DNA of 64,000 nt from Dioscorea cayenensis subsp. rotundata. Its lineage: Eukaryota > Streptophyta > Magnoliopsida > Dioscoreales > Dioscoreaceae. This document shows, piece after piece, positions 34,249 through 46,718 of this stretch; position 1 is the stretch's first letter, and every line of letters starts with the position of its first letter. The DNA is taken from contig NC_052489.1 of the NCBI RefSeq assembly GCF_009730915.1, positions 372,001-436,000 on the forward strand, in the 5' to 3' direction. The position numbers were made by a program, and so were the translations under genes. Below the pieces are notes generated by a model. That model was not told the DNA's origin. It made no database searches and worked only from the letters and a program-made list of their open reading frames with translations.

Positions 34249-36816
34249 TTCCACTTCTTTGTACATCATATATGATCAAACCCATCCTGCCATCCTGGGC
34301 CATCATATCCAACGAAAATTGATCATATTATGGTGAAAATTATGGATACATCTAAAGTGCTTCTTGTACTTACTACATGAGCTGTTGTACATCTGTCAAT
34401 CCTTTGTGCTCATTCATTGTGTTCTTACTTAGGGAAACTAAACATAAGTCGTTGCCTGATACCCTGAGCATCTACTCAGAATAAAGAATTTTAATGGTAG
34501 CAACAAAAGCAGTGTACAAAGATTTGATTTTATTAGGGTTCATTGAGCTGATGGAGCTGTCTTTCTACCATGCAGGATTGGTTGGATTGAGTAGAGTTCA
34601 CTAGCAGAGGGCATTGCATTTGGATTTAAAGGACATCTTTTAAAACTATATAGAAATGTCAAATAAAAATATTGCTCGAAATCCCTGCAAAAGCAATTGG
34701 CATGCTACTGAAAAGGAGCAACTAAGAAGCATAAAGCTGCTTGTGCAATTTCAGCCCTCTTGATGCCAAACATTTAATGTGCTGTAAAGGCTATATCTGA
34801 TGCAAGGAATGGAGGCAATCCAGATACATTGGCTTTTGCAGGTTGTTGGTTGGCTTTTTCAAAATTTTTGCCAGTTTCTTAAGAAGATTCCATGAGGCCA
34901 TAGAGTTGTAGGATAACAGGACTAACTGTAATTATGAAGTAGGGATTTATTCACTCAGAATTTCGACATTAACGCCTATGCTTTCATATTTTGTATGCAA
35001 TCTATCATGTTCAGCGAAGTTGAGGCATCTGAATGTTGCAACAAATCTGTAGTATCTTGAAAATTTTTGATTTGTTAATAAGAATGGCTTGCTGGTGTCT
35101 TGTTTCGTGCATGAACCAGATGTACATTGGTTGCTATTCATTCAACTGCTGAGCAACCTGCGCCTTAGAATGGCATGTTGTATGAGCTAGAGTTTCCTTT
35201 TTTAGGTCTATTTTGTTATTTATGTTGTATTGTTTCTTTTGTAAAAACTTGGAAGTTTGTGATAAAGACATCCCTATTTTTGGATGATTGATAATAAATG
35301 TGCTTTGATTTTTTTGTCTTTATGATTTACTTTCATTCAGAATATTGCATCATGTGCTGGGTCAGAATGTATTGTGTGATGTTTTCCATTCTGAGTGTTT
35401 GTTGTGCTGAAAAGTTTGTCATACAATGAAGGTACAGTAAGAATAAGGGATGGTTCTTTCTGCATCCTAAATTTTATTGCAATGAGATTTTCTTGTAAAG
35501 CTAGTGGAGAGCCATAAAATTTGTCTAATAAGATATCAAGTACATCTTATACTCATTAAACTCCAGATCTTGAACTTTTTCGTTTAATGATTGAACTTGA
35601 CAACATTGTAGATCAAGATTATTTTAACTTCCTTCTCTCGATCACCCCTTCGTTTGGGTGGATCTTTGAACTCTTCTAATGCAGCTGTTGAATGCTCTAA
35701 AAAAACCTTGGGTGTTATGATGCCAAATTCAGCTATTCATTAACTATTTTAAGGAAGATGAACTTTTCCTTGAGCTATGCTGTATTTCACATACCATGAA
35801 AGATATTGCAACCAAGGACTAGATTGGCTCTCTAACTTACATTATCCTTTACCACATTAATTTATTTCTTGATTATGACTTATGGTGGTCAAGTACAATG
35901 CATTCCATAAGCATGTAAATACTTAAATATCAGTCCCTGTGATATATTTATGAGTACCTGGAAACAAAACTATAGTTGTTGTATTTATTATGTTCTAATT
36001 ATTGTTCCTCATAAAAGTAGCATCTCATGCATCAAATTTTGCAAACAAATCCTAGTTTGTCAGCTGAACAGGCTACTTTGATAATTCAAATAAGCTAGAC
36101 AACATGCATATGAGTCTGTGTTTGTTTAGGGTATAAACAGAGGAATATGGGTTAGATTGTCTTTTGGCGGTGAAGTGTCCTGCATTTTTCTCTAATCCCT
36201 TTTTAAGCTAATGGGTGACCAGTAGAATCGGCTTTCTGGTTTGATATGGTACTTTGGTTTCTAAACTAAATGCAAATTTTAGTAAACTTATGTACTGGTG
36301 CATAAGAAGGTAGTTGGTGAGATGAAGATTTTAGGTACATTTCTTGTTCCTGGATCTATATGGCAAACAAAGTTCACTTCCATCAAAACCCTTCACTAAT
36401 TTCCAATCAAATATACATTTAAAGATCTCACTTCATGAGTGATTTTCATATTTAATGCACCATATGTTTTCTATCTTTATCTAAGTTTGTATCTTGGCCT
36501 TGTGATACTTGTGATATTGTTGTTTTGGTCATAGATGAATGTTTAATGTTAAATTATATTTTATTTATCATCCTTTTGTTTCATGTTAGTCAAAAACTGC
36601 GATTGGCTCATATTTGTAGTGCAGCTTCTGTTTGTAGAGTAGTAAATATGATGCTAGGGTGTCTGAATATCTGCTAATGCAATCTGGTGCCTGCAGGTCT
36701 CTACACCTAACCTTATCAGTTTTTTGATGGCAAAGGATGGTTGATCATGCGAACTGTATCAAGCTTGGGAGAGTGAGACAGTGAAAATCAAATAAACCTT
36801 GTGTATCGGCAACACG

Positions 36817-39800
36817 ATGACGGAGAATCTCCGGAAACGAGTTTCAAAATGGGATGTAGAGACAACTCCTGATGGAGATGTTCCATCGAAGATTGGACAA
36901 GAGAACCTTTTGTCTCAAATGTCAGACGTTTCTTTGAAGCATCAAGAGACAAACTTAGATTTGAATGCTTCAAAGTGTGATACTAATCAAATTTCCATGC
37001 ATACTGATATCGAAGGCAACATCACTGTGCAAATTAGTGAAAGTTCAGAAGTAGAACAGTTGACAGAGTATGCTGATGATGGCAGTATTAGAACATTTGA
37101 TGATTCTTCTAAAATGTCCGAGTATAATAAGCACTCTGATATGGAAATTGACCCTGAAGATGACTGTAAGAAGTCATGTCAGGAACTGATATCTGAAAGT
37201 CAAATTAAAGTGAAAGATGGTGGTGACATAGAGACAGAAGGTCGTGGTACAGCTCCTGAGCAGAGTAACAGAAGAAACATGTCTCCCGGTGTTCATATGC
37301 AAAGGCGCCGTAGTCGGAGCAATTCACCAAGGAATGGCAGGAATAGGTCATACAGGTACACAACATTTAGCAGTTCTCTTATGAACTATCAATTACCTTT
37401 TCTGTTAGCTAAATGTTTTTATCTCAAACTATGTATTGACCTTATGAAACCCAAGAAAAGCAATGTTTGCACTATGCTTTTTCCATCAGAATAAATGTAT
37501 GAAATGTTATGCGGTGTTCTGCCTTAAACATGTATAATTACAACAGGAGCAGGAGCAACAGCAGGGGCAGAAGCAAAAGCAGGAGCTGGAGCCGCAGCTG
37601 GAGCCAAAGTCGAAGCAGGAGCAGGAGCTGGAGCTGCAGTGGCAGCCGCAGCCCTTCTCATAGGTCAAGGCGAGGATCTGAGAAGCGGATAGGTAAAGAG
37701 AGAATGGTTTCAAGGGGAGCAGAACCATGTAGAGATTTTACAGCAGGTCGATGCAGGAGAGGCAGTCAATGCAGGTTCCTTCATGATGATGCTCGCAGGC
37801 AGTATGAAAAACATCCTTCCAGAGTTACGTTGGAAAAGGGTGACAGTAATGTTCGTGATGATGCTCGCAGGCAGTATGAAAAACATTCTTCCAGAGGTAC
37901 ATTGGAAAAAGGCGACAGTAACCTTCGTGATGATGCTCGCAGGCAGTATGAAAAACATTTTTCCAGAGGTATATTGGAAAAGGGAGACAGTAACCTTCAT
38001 GATGATGCTCGCAAACCGTATAATAAACATTCTTCCAGAAGTACATTGGAAAAGGCTGATGGTAACCTTCATGATGATACTCGCAGGCAGTATGATAAAT
38101 ACTTTTCTAGAGGTACATCCGAGAAGGGAGACAGTAAATTTGGGAGAGGAAGATCCTCAGGTTTTGATGTCAAGGATAATGTGACCAGTCTACAAGCAGA
38201 GAGGGATTATTCACATTATAAGCAGTCCAATCGAAATGGAAATCAGTATGATGATGACCGGAAGAAGTCTGAACTGCATAGGAACAACAGATCCTCTGAG
38301 CATTCTCAGAGAGGATCGATATGTAGATTAATTCACCATGAATCTTCTCAAGGTGGATTGAATGCAGATGGTGAGGCCAAAGAGAAGATGCATGGTAGAA
38401 GGGATGCAGATGCTTCCTTCCAGCGAAGGATTGAACCTCACAAGGCTGATGACAATGCTCCTGGTCAGTTCTTTGCTGAAGGTCATGGCCAACATGGTGA
38501 TGTTAGCAGGTTTTCTCATCAGGATGTTACACATGTTGGGTCAAAGGAGAGGCTGCGTGGTGGTAATAGGTTGGGAGAAGATGTTATAGTACTTAGTGTA
38601 CCAAATTTAGGTGATAGGCCGTCTAGTACCTATTTAAACAATTCTTCCCAGCGGATTAGTAATGTTGCTAGTGCTACAAAAGGGGCTAGTGTGGAATTTC
38701 TAGGAAGAGAAGTCTTGAGACAAGATCCTCATCTTCCAAAATACACGAACCCTGTGGAAAGCAAATATGAAAACTTGTCCCAGGAAGCCCCTCAAAGATC
38801 TGTACCTTCCCAAATTCGCAATGGAACACCAATAACTTCTGAGCAGCATCAACAGGCTGTGGCAGTGTCTACAAAGTCGATGCCTGACAGTACATCCGTT
38901 CAGCAGTCCTCTACAATGAAGGTTGGAGGAAGTGGTGTCAATCCTTTTCCTGGTGATGCCTTAGGTCAAAATAATATTCATCATGCTATTGTTCCTCCTC
39001 TGCATCGTCAGAACTTTGGTCCAAATGTGCAGCTTCAGCAGGCTGTTTCTTCATTTGCTTCTAGTGGGCAGATGCATCAGCAAGCGACTTTCCCACTGCC
39101 TCTGAATCAGTTAGTAGGCCTTCAAGGTCCTTCAACTCCTCAGAACTTTAATATTGGTTCGCAAAGTCTGGTGGTTCTTCCTTCACCTCTTATTGGACAA
39201 AGATTTCAGAGTCCAATGTTAGGGGTGCAGGGCCAACAGAATGTTCAGGTACTTCAAAATGGACAGATTCAGCAAAACTACAACCTCATTGGACAGAATC
39301 AGCAGAGACTTCCCACACCTTATGCTGGGCACAACCAACTAAATGTGAATCTCAATGGGCAGATTCAACAGAGCATTCCTCTACCATCTCATATTCCCCA
39401 ACAACAAGTTCCCGGAAATCTAATTGTGCGAAGTCAGACTAGTTTAGCACCGATTTATAGTGGGCAGGGCCAGCAAAATCATGATTTTGGCAGTCAAAGC
39501 CAGCTGAGTCTTCCCCTATCTCAAGATCTGCAGATCCAACAGGCTTTGTCTTCTCTTGGTTCAAATGGGCAGAAGCAGCATGCAGCCCTTCAACCTCCTC
39601 TGGACACAAGAAGCCTCAAGCCAAATGAGCAAAGTCATCAAATAAACTTGCAGCAAAGTGCAAATTCGCATCAGCCTACACAGACAGCTGGAGATGGATT
39701 GACGCAAAAAATTGATATTCCAGCTAAACCTTCAGAATTAAGTTCCGATACGACCACTCGAAAGGTAGTGACCAGTGAGCAGGCTGTGCAGATATCAAAC

Positions 39801-40670
39801 CTTTCCGCATCTTTGGCACAGTTCTTTGGAAGTGCCCAGAACCTTCCACAACTCTATGCCACACTGAACCCTCTCCCTGTTGGTGGCTCTGCACCATCAC
39901 ATCCATTCCTAAACCCCGGTTCTGCGAGACCTGTTGTCCCAGCAGCAATACCACCAACTATTTCCATTCAGCCTGGTCAAGGAGAAGTGGTGCAGCAGCA
40001 TCAAGATCCTGCATCTGATAGTGCAGAACCTATTATACCAGATACCAGTGACTTGCCACCTGGGTTTTCAGCAAATCCTGTTGGACAAAAAGATCTGAAA
40101 CTTGAGAATTCACAAGCATCAAAGGGCATGACTAAGTTAGCATTCACCGATGAAGAAGAACAAGCCGAAGTGATTGCTGATAATGAGCTCAAGGAAGTTA
40201 ATGAGGCAGAAACTGATCAAACTAAGAAAGAACAAGCAGCACGATCTGAGGATGCAGACCTGGAGATCAAAACTGATGGGGAGAGCAAGAAGAACAAAGA
40301 TGCGAAAGGGATACGTATGTTCAAATGTGCTCTTGTGGAGTTTGTAAAGGATATTTTAAAGCCGCATTGGAAGGAAGGATTACTGAGCAAAGAAGTTCAT
40401 AAAACAATAGTCAAGAAAGTTGTTGACAAGGTCACTGTTGTTATGCAAAGTGGGACGGTTCCTCAGACACCAGAGAAGATTGAACATTATTTATCACATT
40501 CAAAAGCAAAACTTAACAAACTTGTACAGGTGATTGCATACACCATTTTTTTTTTTTTTTTGATATGTGCCCACAGAAAGAGAATTCCAAATCTTATTGA
40601 TCTTTTGTATGTTGTTGTAACTGCCATGTTTTCTTTTTCTATGCAGGCATATATGGAAAAATATGCATAG
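36817..40670 (+). CDS. CCCH zinc-finger protein with RS domain and Gln-rich region (1181 aa)
   Basis: Exons 36817-37355, 37547-40529 and 40647-40670 keep frame. I start at the ATG at 36817 ([15 protein letters not shown]); the leader exon begins after the acceptor at 36696. Domains: an acidic N-terminal part; an RS domain (~residues 170-230, many RS/SR pairs); one CCCH finger CX7CX5CX3H (Cys241, Cys249, Cys255, His259); five tandem 24-residue repeats (260-379); a long Gln/Pro-rich region with repeats of the type [14 protein letters not shown] near residue 1000; an acidic stretch; and a conserved C-terminal ~75-residue helical domain ([20 protein letters not shown] … [10 protein letters not shown]), similar in look to the RNA polymerase II-binding SRI domain. 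The plan matches plant CCCH proteins of the Arabidopsis C3H38 type (recollection). Likely nuclear, RNA-binding, linked to transcription or splicing; its precise role is not established here. Confidence 0.9.
37785..38144 (+). repeat. Five 72-bp coding tandem repeats (24 residues each)
   Basis: Units start at 37785, 37857, 37929, 38001 and 38073. Each encodes DD.R..Y.K..SR.T.EK.D..., for example [20 protein letters not shown]. They follow directly on the zinc-binding His of the CCCH finger. The first three units are closest to each other; the last two are more diverged. Confidence 0.95.
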
Positions 40671-41974
40671 GGCGGATCACATGATCAATGGGACCTAAGC
40701 TATTTGCTTGCCACCGGCTTTTGTAGAAGACTGTTGTTTTGCTTTATTCCCTGAACTCTTTTCTTGTAAATTTTAATGGTGAGCACATAATTAAGTTAAT
40801 GAAGATTAGTTGGATCTTTTGTTTATGGTGGAATAAGAGCCAGGTTGGTCTTGTTCCTTACCATACTTTCAACCAGGTAATCTGATTTGCGCTTAGTTCG
40901 GATAATAAGAGTTTGCTACATGGGAAGAAGGCTGCGTTCAGCAGATGAGTGTTTTTTTTTTTTAGGCAGCATGCGTGGTTCAATGCTCATGATGATTAAT
41001 AATGTCCTGGATGGTTTGATGATAAATTGGTTTTTGGATAAAAGAGCAAGAAGCTGAATTTATTGAAGGAAAAACCAGAGTAGAAAAAGTTCAGGGATAA
41101 CAAATCAACTAAAACCTATTGCTTCCTTATTCTCAGCTGCATTACTATTTTTTCCTTGAAGTTGAAGTTCAGTGTGTTCTGTGCCACATGCTTCTTTTTC
41201 ATCCAGGATTTGGAGAATTTTACTTCATTTAACAAGGATCAGGAATTGTAACTGAGATCAATGTTTCTGTGCTGGTCTCAGGGAAGTCGGCTTTTCACTT
41301 GTTACTCCCCTGAAAAAGCTACAAATTAGTAAATTACTTGTTTAACTCATAAAATAAATAAAAAAACAAAACAAAACAAAACTATTGATCCTTAAATGAC
41401 TCAGTATGCTGCTGCAACTTTTCTCTATCAAAACAAAAACAGAACATGACTGAATTATAATTTTTTTTTTTTAATAAAAACGGAAACATTGCAGAGTAAA
41501 CAGAAAAACCATCCAGCAACAAGGATTCTAATGAAATGCCATAAATAATATGTTGACAAGAAACCACTACATGTCATAATGTAAATACATAATTCAATTC
41601 ATTTTATAATGTGAAGAGCATCCCAGCATTATTGATGCGTGCCAAAAATAAGAACATGATCAGAGCGTACAAAAATCGCAAGGGCAGCATGAGTGTGAGA
41701 GCTTTATTTCTGTATGCATACAAAGTAGGCCAATTCTCATTTGATAACACAATCAGAATAAAGCCAGCAATCTAAATCTCCTGCCCCCATGCCCCGAGAA
41801 AAATAGTGTATAGAACGCAGACCAACAAGCTTTACCATTAAGCAAAATTTCACCATTTTCTGATTCTGTAAAACCTCAAACAAAATCCTGGATGAAGGAT
41901 TTATGCTCATAACTTGCCTAGCAGAATAAAAAATGTGTATATAGCCTGGTATATCTCATAGAGAAGAAACACCA
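40671..41974. other. 3' flanks of two convergent genes
   Basis: 3'UTR of the CCCH gene (plus) and of the CRM-domain gene (minus). No further gene was seen. Confidence 0.5.
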
Positions 41975-42815
41975 TCATGAATTCTGCTGAAAACCAGGCT
42001 TGTTCCTTCCTCCTCTCCAAATTACTATCTGTTCTCCTTTGAATAAGAGAGGAACGCAGGGAACCAAATCCTGCAAATTTTATTAAAAATTGGCCATAAG
42101 GTACTCTGTTAATCATTAGACAACATATGTTTGTAAAAACCAAATCATGCAAATATTAATCAAGGAATTAGTGGATTGGATACTTGAAGAAGCTGATTTA
42201 TAGCAGTAGCATAAGTAGTGGTTTAGTAGCAAAACAGTGGTACTGGCGTAAAGTCCGAGAGTATTGTTAGAGTAACACAAATGATGTAGTAACAGTGGCG
42301 CACCATAGTAATAATCATGGTGTATAGTAGTATTGTAATAAAATAGTAGCATAATATTCGTATTTGTAATAGTACAGTACTATAGCAGCAGCAATTAGCA
42401 GTATAGCACAACTGCTACTCTGACTTTACTACTGATATCACTATAAAAATCGTAGTAGTCAGTAGTAATAACAGTGATAATAATGGCACCTTTACGAATA
42501 GGAATACTAATGGTAATAGATACAATACTACAGTAACATCAGCAATTAGTAGCACTAATCTAATAAGAGTAGCGGTACTATAGTACAACAGCTATGACTA
42601 CTACTATAATTATTACTGCACTACTACTGTTATTACTTAGTTTTACCGTATTACAATACTACTAGAACTATATTATTAGAGTACTACTACTGTTACTACT
42701 GCTTCTATTACTACTATTATTTATAAAATACAACTACCAAGTAATGCTACTATTAGTATACTACTAATACTACAATGTAACATTACTATTGTTATAGGAC
42801 TACAACTACTACTAC

Positions 42816-42849
<34 letters not shown>

Positions 42850-45513
42850 TTAGTCATTGTTAATTGTAGGAGTGATCAGGAGCCTTTTTTATATATATAT
42901 ATATATATATAAACCCACTTCTAATGGAGGTTTTGTTTGCATACACAAAGATTCAACCTCAAACCATTTGCTTAAGTGACCCAAACCTCTATCATTTGTC
43001 CAAACCCTGATGGTTCGTACTATTAATACTATTATTGTTATTATACTAGCCCTCCTATTACTAATATTATTACTACTTTATTGCTACCAAATACTACTAC
43101 TGGTCCAATTTATTAAACAAACAACATTAGTGCTGAGCATATACAAGTTTGATTAAATTCATTCAACGTAAAAACCTAAACTCGACCAACCAATTGACAC
43201 TTCTCACAAAAAAAAAAAAATCTAATTCCACTCTTTTTTTATTAGTTTTTAATTCTTTTAGTCATCTGATGGGTAAAAGGGTATAGACTGAAAAAAAAAA
43301 GATATTTTAAAAGGTATACATGGAATAGTAAGGACATGCAATAAGTGATATTTTCAGGGTGTATATGCCACGATCCTTTTTAAATACGTGAACAGTTCTA
43401 AATGCCAAGTAAAAACATACCCTTAGCTTTACGCCAATCTTCTTGCAGTCATTTCTTCCCACATGCGTACAGTCTAGCCTCAAAACATCAGAAGTTTTGA
43501 AGGCCTCCCGGACTCTATCCACCACATTTACATACACGCCGTTCCTGGCTACACAGAAACGTACATAATCATAATGGCATCCAATGAGGCGGTAATTGAA
43601 TACATCATGCCACTAAAAGAGATTCTACAGTTTGTAAATTCCATATTTCTAACTCCATATGGCAAGCAACATTATCTCCTAACACAGCTTTAGAAATATG
43701 CAGAGACATGGATTGCCGTTTATGTTTATTTTCACAGATCCAAAAGGCGAAAATAACAACTGTGAGAAACTAGAAGTGAACTAGACTTCATCAATTACTT
43801 CAAAATTTCTTTATAGTCCTTTCAAGCAGAAAACCTAAGAAATAGGAATTCAGTTTTTATTACCTTTTCTTTCCCTTGACTTTTATGGAAAATGAAGACC
43901 ACAATAGAAATACAACTGTGAGAACCTAAAAAATAAACCGAACTTATAGGTTACTTCCAAAGTTCTTTGTAGTTACTTCAGCAGCAAAACTTAAGAATAG
44001 GAGTTCAGTTTTTGTCTCTTTTTCTTTCCCATGAGTTTTATTGGAAAATGAAGATCACAGAAGGTTAAATATGTTGATAAAGTTTATGCACATCAAAAGT
44101 AAGGAGAACCTACTAAGTTTCATTAGAGCAGGAGAATTTAATCCTTTGTCCCTTAGCTCTTTTGTTTCCTCAAAGGTCAGACCATCGACAACATTTTTTA
44201 CAAGCCTTGGATAAATCGGCGCATGAGGCTTCCACAACATCACAGGTATTATCAGCCTTTGTTTTGGATCATAGTTCCGACCACGATACAAAAGAATAAT
44301 ATTGACACTCCTATAGATAATCTTCCCACCAGTTTTGTCCTGCGTTCACCATTATCTTTACCAGACAGAAATAAGATAGATGAAATAAATTATCAAAAGC
44401 AAATCCTATCTTCAGGTTGTACACCCATACCTCTAGATGGAAGCAAACATTATCCATGTCAAGAGTTGGCACACCCAAACATTTAATTCTGACAGCTTCA
44501 GATCTCTTCCAGTGGTTATGAACATCAACAAGCATGTTATGGGTTACACCATCCTTGCCTAACAAGAAGCAAAACACTAGACTTGATCAAATCAAAGTAT
44601 CAACATTCCTTCAGATTGCAATGAAGCATGCAGACAAAGAGAAGTATATTGAGAGATAAACACTGCAACCTTCGTAAACAAATTCAATAGAAGATTCATC
44701 AAAAAACCAACTTCCTGAAGATGCGAATTAGATCGTCAAACTTTCCCTGTGCTTCAAGAATCTAATGTTTAAAAAAAGAGCTTTTTGCAAGGAAAACATT
44801 GAATCAAATCAAAGTATCCACATTTGCCCAAGATTGAAAAGAGATACGCAGTCAAACAGACTTCTATTGAGTGAAATTGCTACCAAATTAATGTACAAAT
44901 TTCAATATGAGAACCAACATCCTGAGTACACCAATTAGTAGAAAAAAAAAAATGAAAGACTTTTCTCAATATTTCTACGGTTTAAACATAAGCTTTCGCG
45001 AAGAAAGCATTGAAACACTGGGAAAAAAAACAAACAAACAAAGAAAGAAATAATACCTAGATTGATCTGGCGGAAGCAGTCGCTATGCCGATACTTCTCC
45101 ACAAGCTCGGCAACCTCCTCCTCAGTGAGCGGGTCTCCAAGAACGGCCTTCCTCCGCTCCTCCTCCATGGCCCTCTCCATCTCGCCTACCTCTCGGGTGA
45201 CAGGCGCAGACACACCGTTCCATCCGCGGTCGAGACGGCCAGGACCGAAGGGGGAGAAGCGAGGAGGCTCGCGAAAGCCGATGGGTCTGATAGAGGGGTC
45301 AGATTCAGAGTAGGAGTAGCGAAAGTCGAAGGGGAGGTCAGAGTGGAGGGGAAGGGGGTTGGAAGGTTTGGAGGAGGGCTTAGGAATGCGAGAGAAGGGA
45401 GGATCGTCTTGGAGATCGCCATTGGAGGAGCATCGAGAGAGGAGACGAGAGGTCGGAGCTAGCGTTAGGTTTCGCAGAGGTCGAAGAAGGCGGGCAACCC
45501 GAATCCGATTCAT
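41975..45513 (-). CDS. mCSF1: Mitochondrial CRS2-associated-factor-like splicing factor (CRM domains), 344 aa
   Basis: Minus-strand exons 45057-45513, 44431-44558, 44110-44339, 43421-43544 and 41975-42070 join in frame with GT-AG sites. The N terminus (MNRIRVARLLRPLRNLTLAP, rich in Arg/Leu/Ser, no acids) is a good mitochondrial presequence. Then come a Pro-rich part and two CRM (CRS1-YhbY) domains: KDGVTHNMLVDVHNHWKRSE, VRIKCLGVPTLDMDN, YRGRNYDP, LMKLSRNGVYVNVVDRVREAF, LDCTHVGRNDCKKIGVKLR and DLVPCV … QIVIWRGGRN. CRM proteins bind group II introns. Plant CAF-type proteins partner with peptidyl-tRNA-hydrolase-like CRS2 in chloroplasts, and the mitochondrial branch (Arabidopsis mCSF1) is needed for splicing many mitochondrial introns. 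The last intron (42071-43420) contains an unusual trinucleotide tract. No defects were seen. Confidence 0.93.
42200..43110. repeat. Degenerate TAG/CTA trinucleotide tract with strand switch
   Basis: In the last intron of the CRM gene. From about 42200 to 42500 the top strand is rich in GTA/TAG triplets (AGTAGTGG, GTAGTAACAG, AGTAGTATTG). From about 42590 to 42850 it is rich in CTA/ACT triplets (CTACTACTATAATTATTA), ending in a pure (ATT)n run. A non-repetitive ~165-bp block (42855-43017, with a TA repeat) interrupts it, then the CTA/TTA pattern resumes to 43110. Confidence 0.8.
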
Positions 45514-45645
45514 TGGCTCAGGGGAACTATGGCATTTATATATATATATATATATATATTTATTTATTTATCCTAATTTTCAATTGATTAATAATCAGAT
45601 AAATATTTATTTTTTTAAAAAAATATTTTTAAGATCCACTTACTA

Positions 45646-45676
<31 letters not shown>

Positions 45677-46718
45677 TAAATTCGAACGTCCGCAAATAAT
45701 GTGATAAAATATGAACAGTATTAAGCATAGTAAAAAGGTTTTATATAAATATTGAGCAAGGATAAAATACTGTACGTCTGTGCATTATATTTTTTACTGT
45801 TTATAAAATTATTTTTCATCTCACAACATTTGTAAAATTATATTTAAATAAATAAATTGTATGAAAATAAACTGATGGGATATTTTGGTTATTTGATTGG
45901 GAAATAAAGTTTTTACTTTACCGAACATATGACACATCCAAGCTAGCTAATGGAAGATAGGAGATGAAGAATATAAATTATTTTTCATTTTATTTATTTA
46001 GGATTTTATCAATATATTACAGATTTTTAATTTATTTATTCTCTCTGATATCATATAAAATTGGAAACACATAATAAATTTCAGAACTACTAGAACTAAA
46101 CTTTTCTTTATTTATTATAAATGACTTTTATTTATTTTTAGTTTTGTAATTATTGTGATTATACAAAAAAAAAAACTTTTTTATCTGAATTTTGAGTCAG
46201 GTCACTAAACTCAATTACTAGATAATTTAATTGATTTGATTGAGGTTATGGTTCACTTATTTGATTGAAATTATCTTGATAGAAAATATTAATACCCAAT
46301 CCAATTAACACTGATCACAATAAAAAAATTTAGACTTAAAAATTTTCCATTTTTTATCAAAAAAGAAAAATTTAACTTACGAAAAAAAGATTAACAATAT
46401 TAATAATTACTTAAACTTAATTGCCAAATTATTCACTTAAATAATTAATTTTTTTAATAAAAATAAACCATACACATGATAATTGATTTTAGGAAATAAA
46501 ATAATAAATAATTTGAACCTGAAGACAAAATGTAGATATATATACATGGCCAAGGTTGTCGTGAGGAAACATCTGGAAATCTTTTTATTTCCAGAAAAAT
46601 TTAAATAATAAATAAATAAAAATAAAATTATATATTTATATATACATGGCCAAGGTTCCTTCTTCCTAGTGTTCTTCTTCAGAGGCTGATCATAGAGATA
46701 AGCTCAAGCTCCAATTTC
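45514..46718. other. Shared promoter region between divergent CRM and ARD genes
   Basis: AT-rich, with TA microsatellites at about 45537-45560 and 45655-45678. A direct 21-bp repeat lies at 46537-46557 and 46637-46657; see the separate entry. Confidence 0.5.
46558..46657. mobile_element. Possible small retroposed fragment in the ARD promoter
   Basis: A 21-bp direct repeat ending ATACATGGCCAAGGTT occurs at 46537-46557 and, exactly 100 bp later, at 46637-46657. The 79 bp between end in an A-rich AAATAATAAATAAATAAAAA tract. A long target duplication with an A-rich tail is what a 5'-truncated SINE or LINE leaves, but the insert itself is not recognised. Confidence 0.4.

Larger units (their letters stand above)
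31624..36696 (+). other. Long 5'UTR intron of the CCCH/RS gene
   Basis: The donor CACTCAG/GTACAAA at 31624 and the acceptor GCCTGCAG at 36696 bracket about 5.07 kb without a supported reading frame. It contains a 48-bp tandem duplication (32985-33080) and a diverged ~140-bp one (33977-34248). An unspliced or alternative leader exon may exist near 34577-34840 (CATGCAG acceptor, TTTTGCAG/GTTGTT donor), but nothing proves it. Confidence 0.5.

Noticed and set aside
36799..36816. Earlier TTG start for the CCCH gene
   Set aside because: The ATG at 36817 gives the family-like start [13 protein letters not shown]; a TTG start is not expected in a plant nuclear gene.
37507..38184. Open frames on both strands overlapping the CCCH gene (73-133 codons)
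   Set aside because: They are shadows of the RS domain and of the five-fold repeat, whose 72-bp unit keeps other frames open too.
42116..42411. Two overlapping minus-strand frames rich in Tyr, Leu and Thr
   Set aside because: They arise from the trinucleotide tract inside an intron and have no protein-like composition.
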